A DNA stretch of 64,000 nucleotides. It comes from JAFGDI01 sp963667715. Lineage in GTDB: Bacteria; Planctomycetota; Phycisphaerae; Sedimentisphaerales; SM23-30. Positions 1 to 8,301 of the stretch are shown piece by piece (the first letter of the stretch is position 1; the number at the start of each line of letters is the position of its first letter). Made by a program: the position numbers and the translations under genes. The stretch covers positions 2,232,001-2,296,000 of the forward strand of contig OY763926.1 of NCBI GenBank assembly GCA_963667715.1, written 5' to 3'. The notes under the pieces were generated by a model. That model did not search any database and had not been told where the DNA came from. It saw only the letters and a program-made list of their open reading frames with translations.

Positions 1-582
1 ATGACATGGCAGGCTGCCGCTTCTACCTGTCCCGGCATGAATAGAGGACGACTTTTCAATATAAGTGAGATTGAAGCCGTCAGAGATGGCGACCTTACTC
101 CGCTTCAGAAACAGATATCACCAGATTCCGAGGCTCTCGAATGGATAAATAGCAATATAGATAATAAGGATATTATCGACCAGGTACTTGATATCTACAG
201 TGATATTGCTATGTATATTGAATCAGCCTCAGCTTCCTGTGAAAATTGCGGCAAATGTTGCGACTTTGGTACTTTCGGACATCGCCTATACGCAACTACC
301 CTCGAAATGCTTGTTTTCTTCCATTTCGCACGCAATGTCAAACCTTTTGGCTCGCTTGATAACGACATGTGCATCTATCGAGATAAGGCTGGCTGTATGT
401 TATATGATGGACGTACCGCTGGCTGCCGGATATTCTATTGCCGTGACCTGCCGCACGAGCTGCAGAATGAATTGTATGAGCAGATTCTGGAAAGACTTAA
501 AGTCTTACATAACCATTATAACACACCATATTATTATTCTGATGTCATGTGGTGGCTCAAAAACAACTCAAACATCAAGTAA
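1..582 (+). CDS. YkgJ-family Cys-cluster protein (5' end probably outside window)
   Basis: The frame is open from the first base to TAA at 580-582. Base 1 happens to start an ATG, but residues 9-19 (STCPGMNRGRL) already look like conserved family sequence, so the true start is probably upstream. The cluster CENCGKCC spans residues 80-87, followed by CIYRDKAGC and CRIFYC; together these Cys groups are the hallmark of the YkgJ zinc/iron-chelating family. Members are small soluble metal-binding proteins without an agreed reaction. A role in Fe-S or metal handling is inference. No signal peptide or membrane segment is seen. It is followed by a 300 bp gap and then queE on the same strand, probably a separate unit. 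Confidence 0.72.
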   Translation: MTWQAAASTCPGMNRGRLFNISEIEAVRDGDLTPLQKQISPDSEALEWINSNIDNKDIIDQVLDIYSDIAMYIESASASCENCGKCCDFGTFGHRLYATTLEMLVFFHFARNVKPFGSLDNDMCIYRDKAGCMLYDGRTAGCRIFYCRDLPHELQNELYEQILERLKVLHNHYNTPYYYSDVMWWLKNNSNIK

Positions 583-738
583 TAATCTAAAAGTATATTT
601 GCTATATAACCGATATGTAGAATATGTAACCGTTCACACGGTTATTATATGTATTAATGTTGCAAGAATGAAAGGGCGTAAGATAAAGTTGACAGTAGGC
701 CAAAAGGTATTTTCTATAGTAAAATACTGAATTAGTCT

Positions 739-753
739 GACCGCAAAGCGGTC
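739..753. other. small perfect hairpin between the YkgJ gene and queE
   Basis: GACCGC / AAA / GCGGTC forms a 6 bp perfect stem with a 3 nt loop. It has no T-run, so it is not a convincing intrinsic terminator. No preQ1 riboswitch consensus was recognised in the 300 bp leader in front of queE. Confidence 0.35.
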
Positions 754-882
754 AATCCGCCTCTTTCAACCTTACTTCCTTACAACCTTTCTCCCTGTAT
801 CCGTTTACGGTTACAAATTGTTAAATAATGTTATATAAAAAATAGACTTTATATAACTTTGCGAATATCTCAAGGGCGTATT

Positions 883-1584
883 ATGGATTATACTGTATCT
901 GAAATCTTCTATTCTATTCAGGGCGAAGGTTTACTTGCCGGCGTTCCTAGCGTATTTATCAGACTCTCCGGCTGTCCTCTACGTTGCAAATGGTGCGATA
1001 CCGCTTATGCCTGGGACCCAGCCGAAGGCGATTTTATGTCTATATCGGATATCGTCAACAAGGTTGCCAGCTTCAATTGCCGGCATATTGTCGTTACCGG
1101 CGGCGAGCCGCTAGAAGTCGACTCCCTCGACAAATTACTCGAACAGCTCACTGCTTCCGGCTTCCATATCACCTTGGAAACCGCAGCTCTGAAATACAGC
1201 TCTATACCGTGCGACCTCGTTAGTATCAGCCCCAAGCTATCAAACAGCTATCCCGACAATATCGACCTGCGTGAGTATGCCAAAAAATGTTTCAATCCCC
1301 AGGCTGTAGCATCATATCTGAATTATTATGATTGCCAGCTAAAGTACGTAGCTGCTACAGAGGAAGATGTCACTGAAATTATCGCCGTTAACGAAGTCAT
1401 CGCCGGCTATTCAAACTTCTCCGCTCAGGAACTTAAAAACATCACACTCCTTATGCCCAAAGCCGCTGGCCGTCAACAGTACCGCGAAATAGCACCCCAG
1501 GTCGCAGAACTTGCACTCAAATACGGCTTCCGATTCACCCCCCGTCTACACGTAGAATTCTGGGGCAACACCAAAGGCACATGA
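883..1584 (+). CDS. queE: 7-carboxy-7-deazaguanine synthase (QueE)
   Basis: QueE is a radical SAM enzyme that converts 6-carboxy-5,6,7,8-tetrahydropterin to 7-carboxy-7-deazaguanine, a step in queuosine/7-deazapurine synthesis. The N-terminus carries the family motif FYSIQGEG and then the [4Fe-4S] cluster motif CPLRCKWC (C31, C35, C38), with TGGEP of the SAM-binding region further on. At 233 aa it has the usual length. I chose ATG 883 because AAGGG lies 7 nt upstream; an in-frame ATG at 859 has no comparable site. No other que gene is in the window, so it acts with genes elsewhere. Recognition is from the motifs and is secure. Confidence 0.94.
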   Translation: MDYTVSEIFYSIQGEGLLAGVPSVFIRLSGCPLRCKWCDTAYAWDPAEGDFMSISDIVNKVASFNCRHIVVTGGEPLEVDSLDKLLEQLTASGFHITLETAALKYSSIPCDLVSISPKLSNSYPDNIDLREYAKKCFNPQAVASYLNYYDCQLKYVAATEEDVTEIIAVNEVIAGYSNFSAQELKNITLLMPKAAGRQQYREIAPQVAELALKYGFRFTPRLHVEFWGNTKGT

Positions 1585-1927
1585 TTTCTACCTTTTTTTT
1601 CTTACTGAAAAAATAGTAATTATTTACTATCCGCCACTGCTTATCTTGTCTCGTAATCTCGTTCCCCTTAAATTGCCGTTCGCAAAGCAGTCATAAAAGC
1701 TTAATATTTATTACTCATCAATTTAACTCTAGCTTACTTTTTATGTAGATATTCACTTTATATATAAGTAAATTAATATATTGAATATTGACAAAGACTT
1801 TTTACTACATATAATCAAGTAAATAATAACTAAGTAGTGTTGATGTTATTTTGTGGTCTTAAGTAATCATCCTTGTTGCTTAAGTGGATTTTTAATTTTT
1901 ATTATTTTTATTTTTTGGGAGAGTGTA
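1585..1927. other. 343 bp gap, AT-rich, no gene seen
   Basis: Separates queE from the exported beta-helix gene. The second half (about 1720-1850) is strongly AT-rich and may hold the promoter of the next gene, but no clear -35/-10 pair or hairpin was picked out. Confidence 0.4.
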
Positions 1928-4504
1928 ATGAAACGAATGTTTTTTGTTATGTGTGTAATATCTCTTATCTTTGTAAGAGTATCATTTGCTGATAGAAGTT
2001 ATTCACATATTACTACAGTTGGTTCTGATCCTAATACATATGATTATACTAGCATAAATGATGCAATAGTTGGTATCAGTCAATATCAGCTTTCGAGTGA
2101 TAATCTAGGATGTATTGAAGTATACCCTGGAACTTATAAAGAAAATATAAATAATAATTATGCTAATTATGGTACTAATTGCCTTCCGGGTAATTGTGAT
2201 TTGATAGGCATGGGGAATGAGCCTAACGATGTAGTCATACAGCACAGGAGTTACTATGTAGATAGCGATCCTGAATGGGCGAAAACGAAGCAAATTAATA
2301 CAGGTGGCATTAAATGTAGAGGTAACAACCTTCTCTCTAACCTAAGAGTTGTAAATAATAAGTATAGTTCACCACTTTATCCAGACACGACAGGATTTGT
2401 ACAAACTTCAGTCGAATTTTGTGGTAGTGGTATTATTGAAAATTGTAATATAGAAAGCTGCTTTCAAGGTATTGCTAGCGTTGATGGTTATCCATTACGT
2501 GTATATAATTGTAATATTCATTCAATATACGGTAGTTGTATTTCTGTAGCGCATTGTAATTTTAACATTTCGTATTGCACTTTAACTCCTAGAGTTGATG
2601 AAAATAAACTTCAACATGCTTGTGGTATTAGTGGTTCAGGGTTTGGTATAATCGATTGTGTAGATATTAAATTAGCTGGAGGTCGATCTGAAGATTACTC
2701 TTACTACTATGATCGTGATAATTATTTATCTGGTATAATGCTTTGTGGAGCATTAGTTTCTTCAGGCCCTTCAATTCATATATCAAACACGAAAGTTGAC
2801 TTGGACTTGACAACATTTGCCCCAGAGGATCATCCTTTGGATGAAGGTAAATCAATTTATTTATTGGGTATTTACATATTAGGTGGTGTAAATACTGTAA
2901 TTGAAAATTGCCAAATAGATCTTAATGCAGTAGAAAGTGGTTTGGGTACTGAAAATGACCCTTCTGATGATGGGTATGGAATAAATGTTGTTGGTGTGTG
3001 GGGTGGTAATGGTAGTGTAGGTTCATGGATGAGTGTATATAATTGGGCAACAGCTACTTACCCGCTTGAAATTAACAATTGCACAATTAATACCAGTAGA
3101 ATATCAGCTAATAGTGACAGGATTGGATCTGAGTATTTAATTAGACAGGATGATAACATTGGAGTAATTACGTATCAAAATTTAACATCTAATAAAGATT
3201 GTGAAGATGATAAATTTGGTAGATATTGTCCACGTGTTCATTCAATTATAAACGGTACCAATTATGAAAACTGTGGAGCATTCTTAACAACCATTCAGGA
3301 TTCAATTGATTACGTTTGCACTGGTGATACAATAGAACTTGCTGATGGGATATATACTGGCCCTGGTTTTCAAGATTTAGAGTTCGATGGTAAAAATATT
3401 ACATTAACAAGTGACCCAGTTGACCCAACCGATCCCAATTCTTGTTTATTCAAACCAGAAACTGGCCACAGAGCATTTTACATCCACCAAGGTGAAACCA
3501 CTGATTTGGTGATAAATGGCATTAAGGTAGAAGGTGCGAATTATTCAGGCGCAGGAGCAGGTTTAGCAATAATAAGTTCAGGTGCAACCATATCCAATTG
3601 TTATTTCACTAACTGCAATTCTACCAGTAGTCAAGGTGGGGGAATGTTAGTATATGGAACAAATTCTGAAGCCATTATAAGTAACTGTGAATTTTCAAAC
3701 AATATTGCAACGTTTTGCGGTGGCCTTAGTGTTTCAACCGGTGAAGCCGAAATCACTAATTGTACATTTGATGGTAACCAATCAAGGAACCATGGTGGTG
3801 GCCTTGGTATCGTAGCAAATGGAAGTGCAAATATTACCGAATGTGATGTATATAATAATCATGCGGGAGTATATGGTGGTGGCATATATTGTTCTGCTTC
3901 AAATTCAAACTGTGAAGTATATAGTTCCAATATTTATGGAAATACTAGCGATAGCCACGGTACTGGTATTTGCGTTGCAAATGGAGCTGCCTTAGAAATT
4001 TATGATTCTAGTATATACAATAATGTAGGTTTGTCTTCAACCCGTGGGGGCGGAATTACTGTTGGTATGGATTATTGTGAAGCTATCATTAACAATTGTT
4101 CAATCTATAATAATTTTGCTGGACTTTATGGTGCTGGTGTATATGTTGGAGATAACACTTTAGCTACTTCTATTATAGATTGTAATATTCATGATAATGC
4201 ATCAGCATATGATGGTGGTGGTATTTTCAGTCTATCTAATTTATTAACTGTTAGTGATACTAATGTTTATAATAACACAGCTAACAGAAATGGTGGAGGT
4301 CTATACCATTCCTCAAATGGCGATTGTAGTTATTCTGGTTGTACTATAGATGACAATACTGCTACTGATAATGGTAGCCAGGTCTTTAATAGCTCAGATT
4401 CTCAACCAAAGTTTTCTAACTGTGAAATTGAGGACGGACTTAACGGAGCTGGCTTTGGTGGAACAGGCATTGCTATCGATGGTGGTGGTAATACTGCAAT
4501 TTAA
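1928..4504 (+). CDS. exported right-handed parallel beta-helix repeat protein
   Basis: 858 aa from ATG 1928, which follows GGGAGAG by 5 nt; an upstream in-frame start at 1853 would put the signal peptide inside the protein. The N-terminus is a Sec signal peptide (MKRMFFVMCVISLIFVRVSFA). The body consists of many short coils with the pattern 'I.NC.I..N...GGG', typical of pectate-lyase-like parallel beta-helices; the glycine-rich coils are densest from residue ~540 onward. No catalytic signature, dockerin or PEP-CTERM anchor is visible. The protein stops abruptly at 'IDGGGNTAI', a point where relatives usually continue, so the 3' end may be truncated. The gene is much richer in A/T at third positions than its neighbours, which could mean horizontal transfer. 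Probable cell-surface or secreted adhesin or polysaccharide-interacting protein; function not known. Confidence 0.8.
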   Translation: MKRMFFVMCVISLIFVRVSFADRSYSHITTVGSDPNTYDYTSINDAIVGISQYQLSSDNLGCIEVYPGTYKENINNNYANYGTNCLPGNCDLIGMGNEPNDVVIQHRSYYVDSDPEWAKTKQINTGGIKCRGNNLLSNLRVVNNKYSSPLYPDTTGFVQTSVEFCGSGIIENCNIESCFQGIASVDGYPLRVYNCNIHSIYGSCISVAHCNFNISYCTLTPRVDENKLQHACGISGSGFGIIDCVDIKLAGGRSEDYSYYYDRDNYLSGIMLCGALVSSGPSIHISNTKVDLDLTTFAPEDHPLDEGKSIYLLGIYILGGVNTVIENCQIDLNAVESGLGTENDPSDDGYGINVVGVWGGNGSVGSWMSVYNWATATYPLEINNCTINTSRISANSDRIGSEYLIRQDDNIGVITYQNLTSNKDCEDDKFGRYCPRVHSIINGTNYENCGAFLTTIQDSIDYVCTGDTIELADGIYTGPGFQDLEFDGKNITLTSDPVDPTDPNSCLFKPETGHRAFYIHQGETTDLVINGIKVEGANYSGAGAGLAIISSGATISNCYFTNCNSTSSQGGGMLVYGTNSEAIISNCEFSNNIATFCGGLSVSTGEAEITNCTFDGNQSRNHGGGLGIVANGSANITECDVYNNHAGVYGGGIYCSASNSNCEVYSSNIYGNTSDSHGTGICVANGAALEIYDSSIYNNVGLSSTRGGGITVGMDYCEAIINNCSIYNNFAGLYGAGVYVGDNTLATSIIDCNIHDNASAYDGGGIFSLSNLLTVSDTNVYNNTANRNGGGLYHSSNGDCSYSGCTIDDNTATDNGSQVFNSSDSQPKFSNCEIEDGLNGAGFGGTGIAIDGGGNTAI

Positions 4505-4547
4505 TTTTATATTTACTATAATGTCTATGATATTTGAATAGTTATTT

Positions 4548-4592
4548 ATCCGCATCAGATTAAGCTATATATAGTAGCTATCTGATGCGGAT
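4548..4592 (+). terminator. 13 bp stem-loop after the beta-helix gene
   Basis: ATCCGCATCAGAT pairs perfectly with ATCTGATGCGGAT, 44 nt after the stop codon. The loop itself contains AGCTAT/AGCT complementarity. The following stretch is only moderately T-rich (ATTTCATTT), so it is a probable rather than textbook intrinsic terminator. Confidence 0.6.
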
Positions 4593-4755
4593 ATTTCATT
4601 TAATATAATTAATCTAATAGTATGAATCGCGATGCTTAAAAAAACTTCCGCAAAACGGACACCTGAGCTTGTTATTTTTTCTTTGCTACTTATTACTCAA
4701 TTATTCCATCCAATGCATACTTTCCTAATCAAGTAAACATACTAAACCCTAACCC

Positions 4756-6303
4756 TTATTTCAAACTCATCGCACCCGTTGGACATATCTCAACGATCTC
4801 ATTCACGATCGCTTCTGACAGATCCTTCAGCTCAAGTCCGTAGGGGGCTGTTACTCTCGTATTATAACCGCGTCCCGTAAAGGCTAGTGCCTGTTCTGGG
4901 TTCTTTCGCGATATCTGTATGCACAACCCGCACTTTACACATTTACCCGGCTCATAGATCAGATCACATCCGCTTTCAGCCTCAACCACATATTCTCGTC
5001 GTTCGGTATTCTTATACGCTGTCGCTGATGCTCCCAGTTGCTCGCTCAACTTACGCAATTTACAGCTCTCTACTGCCCGGCAGTCACAATGCAAACAATC
5101 TTCCGCTCCCAGCGATTCTATATCACTGTCCCGCTCAGCATTATCGATCTCACGCAGCCTTACCATTGCCTCCAGCTCAGCTTCGCTAACCTTACCTATC
5201 CGCGTATTAAATTCAGCCTTTATCCCAAAAATAGGCTCGCATCTCAGCATCTGCCGGATCGATTCCGCCGCTCTATGGCCCATTGCTACCGCCCGAACTG
5301 ACATTTTACCCGGCTGTATTATCCCGCCTGCGACAAAAACATTCGGCATTGCCTTATTATTCAGGTGCAATGTCTCTCTGTCTACATGGTCAATTAGCTT
5401 GCCCTTGTCACACAGTCCCCATTTCTCAGCCTCACCAGCCTCCAACTCACCCGTAGCAAGTAATACCGCATCAAATTCCTTCACCAGCTCCTGCATGCTT
5501 ATTTCTTTGCCAATAACTACCTGCCGATGCTTACACCCGCTGCTCAAAATAGCCTTGATCTCAGTTGCTATTATATCCAGCGGGAGTCGGTCATTTTCTA
5601 TTTCCAGTAGTCCGCCGCCCAGTAGCGGATTCTTATCAAACAGCGTTACCTGATAGCCATATTGCCTTAGATAATAGCCAGCCGTCAGACCAGCCGGACC
5701 ACAGCCGACAATACCTATTTTCTTATCGATCTCTTTACTAGGTGCTGCTACCAGACCATTATCTAGGATGTATCTACCAACTTCGCCCTTGATCTTGCAT
5801 ATTGGGATCGCCTTGCCCATGCTCCTGTGACGACATATACCTTCACATGGTGCCGGACATACCTCACCTAATATCGCCGGAATTGGTATATCGGCCAGCA
5901 CTATTTCTGCCGCTTTAACCATATCACCAGAACTTACCGCTCGAAGCATCTCTGGTATGTCCATTTTCGCCGGGCAAGATACCATACAAGGCCCCAAACA
6001 ATCACCCAAATGCTCACTTAACAGCAATTCCAGGGCCTTACGACGCAAATGCAGTATTTCGTCTGTATTATTGTCGATTTTCATCTCATGGCTTACTTTG
6101 GTAGCACACGCCGGAGCATACCCATTTCTACCATGGATCTTGACCATACACACCATACAAGACGACTCCGGCTTACATCTCTCGTTATAACACAGCGTTG
6201 GTATAAATATCCCCGCCGCTCGAGCCGCTTCTACTATACTGCTGTCACTATTAGCGGTCACTGCCTGACCGTCTATATGAATTGTTACTAAGTCTTTTGA
6301 CAT
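4756..6303 (-). CDS. FAD-dependent oxidoreductase with N-terminal 2Fe-2S and extra Fe-S domains
   Basis: 515 aa from ATG 6303 (MSKDLVTIHIDG); a longer start at 6345 adds 14 unconserved residues. First comes a NuoG/plant-type 2Fe-2S ferredoxin domain with cysteines in CYNERC..SSCMVC...ACAT. A segment with H-x3-C-x2-C-x3-C spacing follows (SEHLGDCLGPCMVSCP), then a GltD-type Cys region (GEVCPAPCEGIC). The FAD-binding fold starts at IVGCGPAGLTAGYY, but the pyridine-nucleotide half is short compared with glutamate synthase small subunits. The C-terminal part has CLHCDC and a ferredoxin-like CVKCGLCI...CPTGA. It is likely a soluble electron-bifurcating or electron-transfer subunit using NAD(P)H; substrate and partner are unknown. 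It stands alone, convergent with the beta-helix gene, with no hydrogenase or dehydrogenase subunit nearby. Confidence 0.82.
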   Translation of the reverse strand: MSKDLVTIHIDGQAVTANSDSSIVEAARAAGIFIPTLCYNERCKPESSCMVCMVKIHGRNGYAPACATKVSHEMKIDNNTDEILHLRRKALELLLSEHLGDCLGPCMVSCPAKMDIPEMLRAVSSGDMVKAAEIVLADIPIPAILGEVCPAPCEGICRHRSMGKAIPICKIKGEVGRYILDNGLVAAPSKEIDKKIGIVGCGPAGLTAGYYLRQYGYQVTLFDKNPLLGGGLLEIENDRLPLDIIATEIKAILSSGCKHRQVVIGKEISMQELVKEFDAVLLATGELEAGEAEKWGLCDKGKLIDHVDRETLHLNNKAMPNVFVAGGIIQPGKMSVRAVAMGHRAAESIRQMLRCEPIFGIKAEFNTRIGKVSEAELEAMVRLREIDNAERDSDIESLGAEDCLHCDCRAVESCKLRKLSEQLGASATAYKNTERREYVVEAESGCDLIYEPGKCVKCGLCIQISRKNPEQALAFTGRGYNTRVTAPYGLELKDLSEAIVNEIVEICPTGAMSLK

Positions 6304-6593
6304 AAATATGCTTCTATTCTGACAATTACTGTTTTTTCTTCTCAAATGTACATTTCTGCACTCGTTTAACTAAGTATATTCACCCATATACCCTTTACCA
6401 GTAAAAAATAACGTTTTACTCATTCCTATAATCAGGATCGATCTGGCTATATTAGCCTACGCAGAGCACGGCACCTCAGCTTATTACTGCGTCACCCAGC
6501 ATCTACAGGGCCTCCTATTGATAAATATTTATATTTTTATCCCAAATATCCCTTTTATTACCAATCAGAAGCTGGTAAAATTACCCTTTTGTA

Positions 6594-6623
6594 TTGACAA
6601 TCTTTTTGAAAGGTAACTATAGA
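6594..6623 (+). promoter_or_regulatory. possible sigma-70-type promoter of ribonuclease D
   Basis: TTGACA (6594-6599), 18 nt spacer, TATAGA (6618-6623). The A of the chosen ATG lies 7 nt after the -10 box, so the transcript could be leaderless. That would fit the absence of a well-placed ribosome-binding site. Inferred from consensus only. Confidence 0.3.
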
Positions 6624-6629
6624 GTTAAA

Positions 6630-7811
6630 ATGGTTTTATCTCAATCAGGCGATAGCTATTGTTATGTAGATTCCAATCAGGCAGCTGACGACTTATGTGC
6701 CAAACTGGAACTGGCCGATTCTGTGGCAATTGACACTGAATGCGATAGCTTATACCATTATTTTGAAAAGGTTTGTCTCCTGCAATTGACTTTCGGGGGC
6801 GAAAACTACCTCGTTGACACTCTCAGTAAGATCAAACTTACCAATATTCTCGAAATTCTTTCCAGAAAGCGAATCATTGTTCATTGTGGTGACTATGATT
6901 TCCGTATGATGAAAAAGTCTTTCGGTTTTAAGCCCTGCGCTGAAGTCTTTGATACCTGGCTTGCTGCCCGCTTATTGGGTATGCCCAAAGTATCGCTTAC
7001 CGATCTCGCTGCTGAACTTGTCAATATCGAGTTACCTAAAGGTGCTCAAAAATCCGACTGGTCGAAACGACCGCTTACTGATAAGCAAATCGACTATGCT
7101 ATTAAAGATACCTGCTATCTGGAACAAATGGCAGATATTCTTAAGGCCCGCTTACAGGAACTTGATCGTGAACTATGGCTTAGCGATTGCGTTAAAGAAA
7201 TGCTCGACCGTTCATGTTTCAATGATGATGAAGATGAAAATACACCTGACCACAATCGCCAGTGGCGTATAAAGGGCATGAAAAACCTATCACGCAGACA
7301 GCTTGAGTTTGTGCGCCGACTGTGGTATTGGAGAGATGATCTAGCTCGCAAACTTGACCGTCCGGCATTTAAGGTTATGGCAAACGGCACAATTATTAGT
7401 GTTGCTATATGGTGCTCTCTTAATAAAGGCGAATCGCCTAAAAGTGCTAAGCGAATTAAGCTTCCTTCTAACCTTAAAGGGAAAAAGTACGAAGATTTCT
7501 TATCTGCTATCGACGAGGCTGCTGAAACTCCTGACAGAGATCTGCCGCCTATAAGATTGCCTATTGATACCAGCGGCTACGATGAAGATTATGTATGTGT
7601 CAATATAGAGCCTTATCAGAAGGCCTCGCATGCTGTTGCTCAACGCTTGAACATAGAGCCGCCTTTATTAGTCACCAGGAGTCAGTGGTATTCCATTATC
7701 AACGCTCTCCCCGGTGATTTGGATGATATTTTAGAAACTCAGGGGATCTTGCCCTGGAAACGTGAGTATATCAAGGAAATGTTCGAAATTGTAGAGTCAC
7801 GCACTAAGTAA
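6630..7811 (+). CDS. rnd: ribonuclease D
   Basis: 393 aa, a 3'-5' exoribonuclease of the DEDDy family that trims tRNA and other stable RNA 3' ends. Exo motifs are visible in order: AIDTECDSL (Exo I), HCGDYDFRMM (Exo II) and the Exo III region YAIKDTCYL with its tyrosine. Two helical regions follow, compatible with HRDC-type domains (about residues 210-290 and 325-393). Start ATG 6630 is preferred to TTG 6594, because the latter coincides with a good -35 box. The gene stands alone in its strand segment, 62 bp before the exbD-like gene. Length matches RNase D of other bacteria. Confidence 0.9.
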   Translation: MVLSQSGDSYCYVDSNQAADDLCAKLELADSVAIDTECDSLYHYFEKVCLLQLTFGGENYLVDTLSKIKLTNILEILSRKRIIVHCGDYDFRMMKKSFGFKPCAEVFDTWLAARLLGMPKVSLTDLAAELVNIELPKGAQKSDWSKRPLTDKQIDYAIKDTCYLEQMADILKARLQELDRELWLSDCVKEMLDRSCFNDDEDENTPDHNRQWRIKGMKNLSRRQLEFVRRLWYWRDDLARKLDRPAFKVMANGTIISVAIWCSLNKGESPKSAKRIKLPSNLKGKKYEDFLSAIDEAAETPDRDLPPIRLPIDTSGYDEDYVCVNIEPYQKASHAVAQRLNIEPPLLVTRSQWYSIINALPGDLDDILETQGILPWKREYIKEMFEIVESRTK

Positions 7812-7873
7812 AATTCTCATTTTGCTTGTGCTTTTCCTTGCTTATTTCTCGTATTGCTTTTTGAGTGGATTTT

Positions 7874-8281
7874 ATGAATTTTGTTAATCGGACAGCCAAA
7901 AAAAATAACGATCTCAACTTCACCGCTATGATCGACGTCGTCTTTCTGCTTTTGATCTTTTTCATCTGCACAGCGTCGCTTCATCTGCCTGAGAGCCAGA
8001 TTAAAGCTGCACTGCCGGGCCGTTCTTCTTCAGCTCCTGAGTTTCAGCCTGTTAAAGTAGCTATATCCGCCTCTGATTCTGGCTTGCAGATTTACTGCGA
8101 TGATCAGCCTTGTAATGGCGATAGTGACCTGCTTGAGCAGATTGCCGCTCGCAGCATACTTGCTGATATACCGGTTATTTTCTCTATTGCTGATAATGTA
8201 GAGTTTGAAGATGTCGTTCATATTATGGATATTTGTCGGCAGGGCGGTCTCAAAAAATTGGCCATCCCCGTTTCTAACTAG
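7874..8281 (+). CDS. ExbD/TolR-family proton-channel subunit
   Basis: 135 aa. A short cytoplasmic N-terminus is followed by one membrane helix (TAMIDVVFLLLIFFICTASL) carrying the conserved Asp of ExbD/TolR, then a periplasmic domain. These proteins pair with ExbB/TolQ (MotA family) to use the proton gradient for work across the envelope. No ExbB homologue is in the window, so the partner must be encoded elsewhere or the unit is unusual. ATG 7874 is chosen over GTG 7865 because GAGTGG lies 5 nt upstream. Its stop codon TAG (8279-8281) abuts the next gene, suggesting an operon with the TPR and J-like genes. Confidence 0.85.
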   Translation: MNFVNRTAKKNNDLNFTAMIDVVFLLLIFFICTASLHLPESQIKAALPGRSSSAPEFQPVKVAISASDSGLQIYCDDQPCNGDSDLLEQIAARSILADIPVIFSIADNVEFEDVVHIMDICRQGGLKKLAIPVSN

Positions 8282-8301
8282 TGTTTTGTTCTTGGGTGTA
8301 T

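Noticed and set aside
740..880. Possible preQ1 riboswitch before queE
   Set aside because: A GACCGC-AAA-GCGGTC hairpin exists, but no preQ1 consensus with an A-rich tail overlapping the ribosome-binding site could be read.
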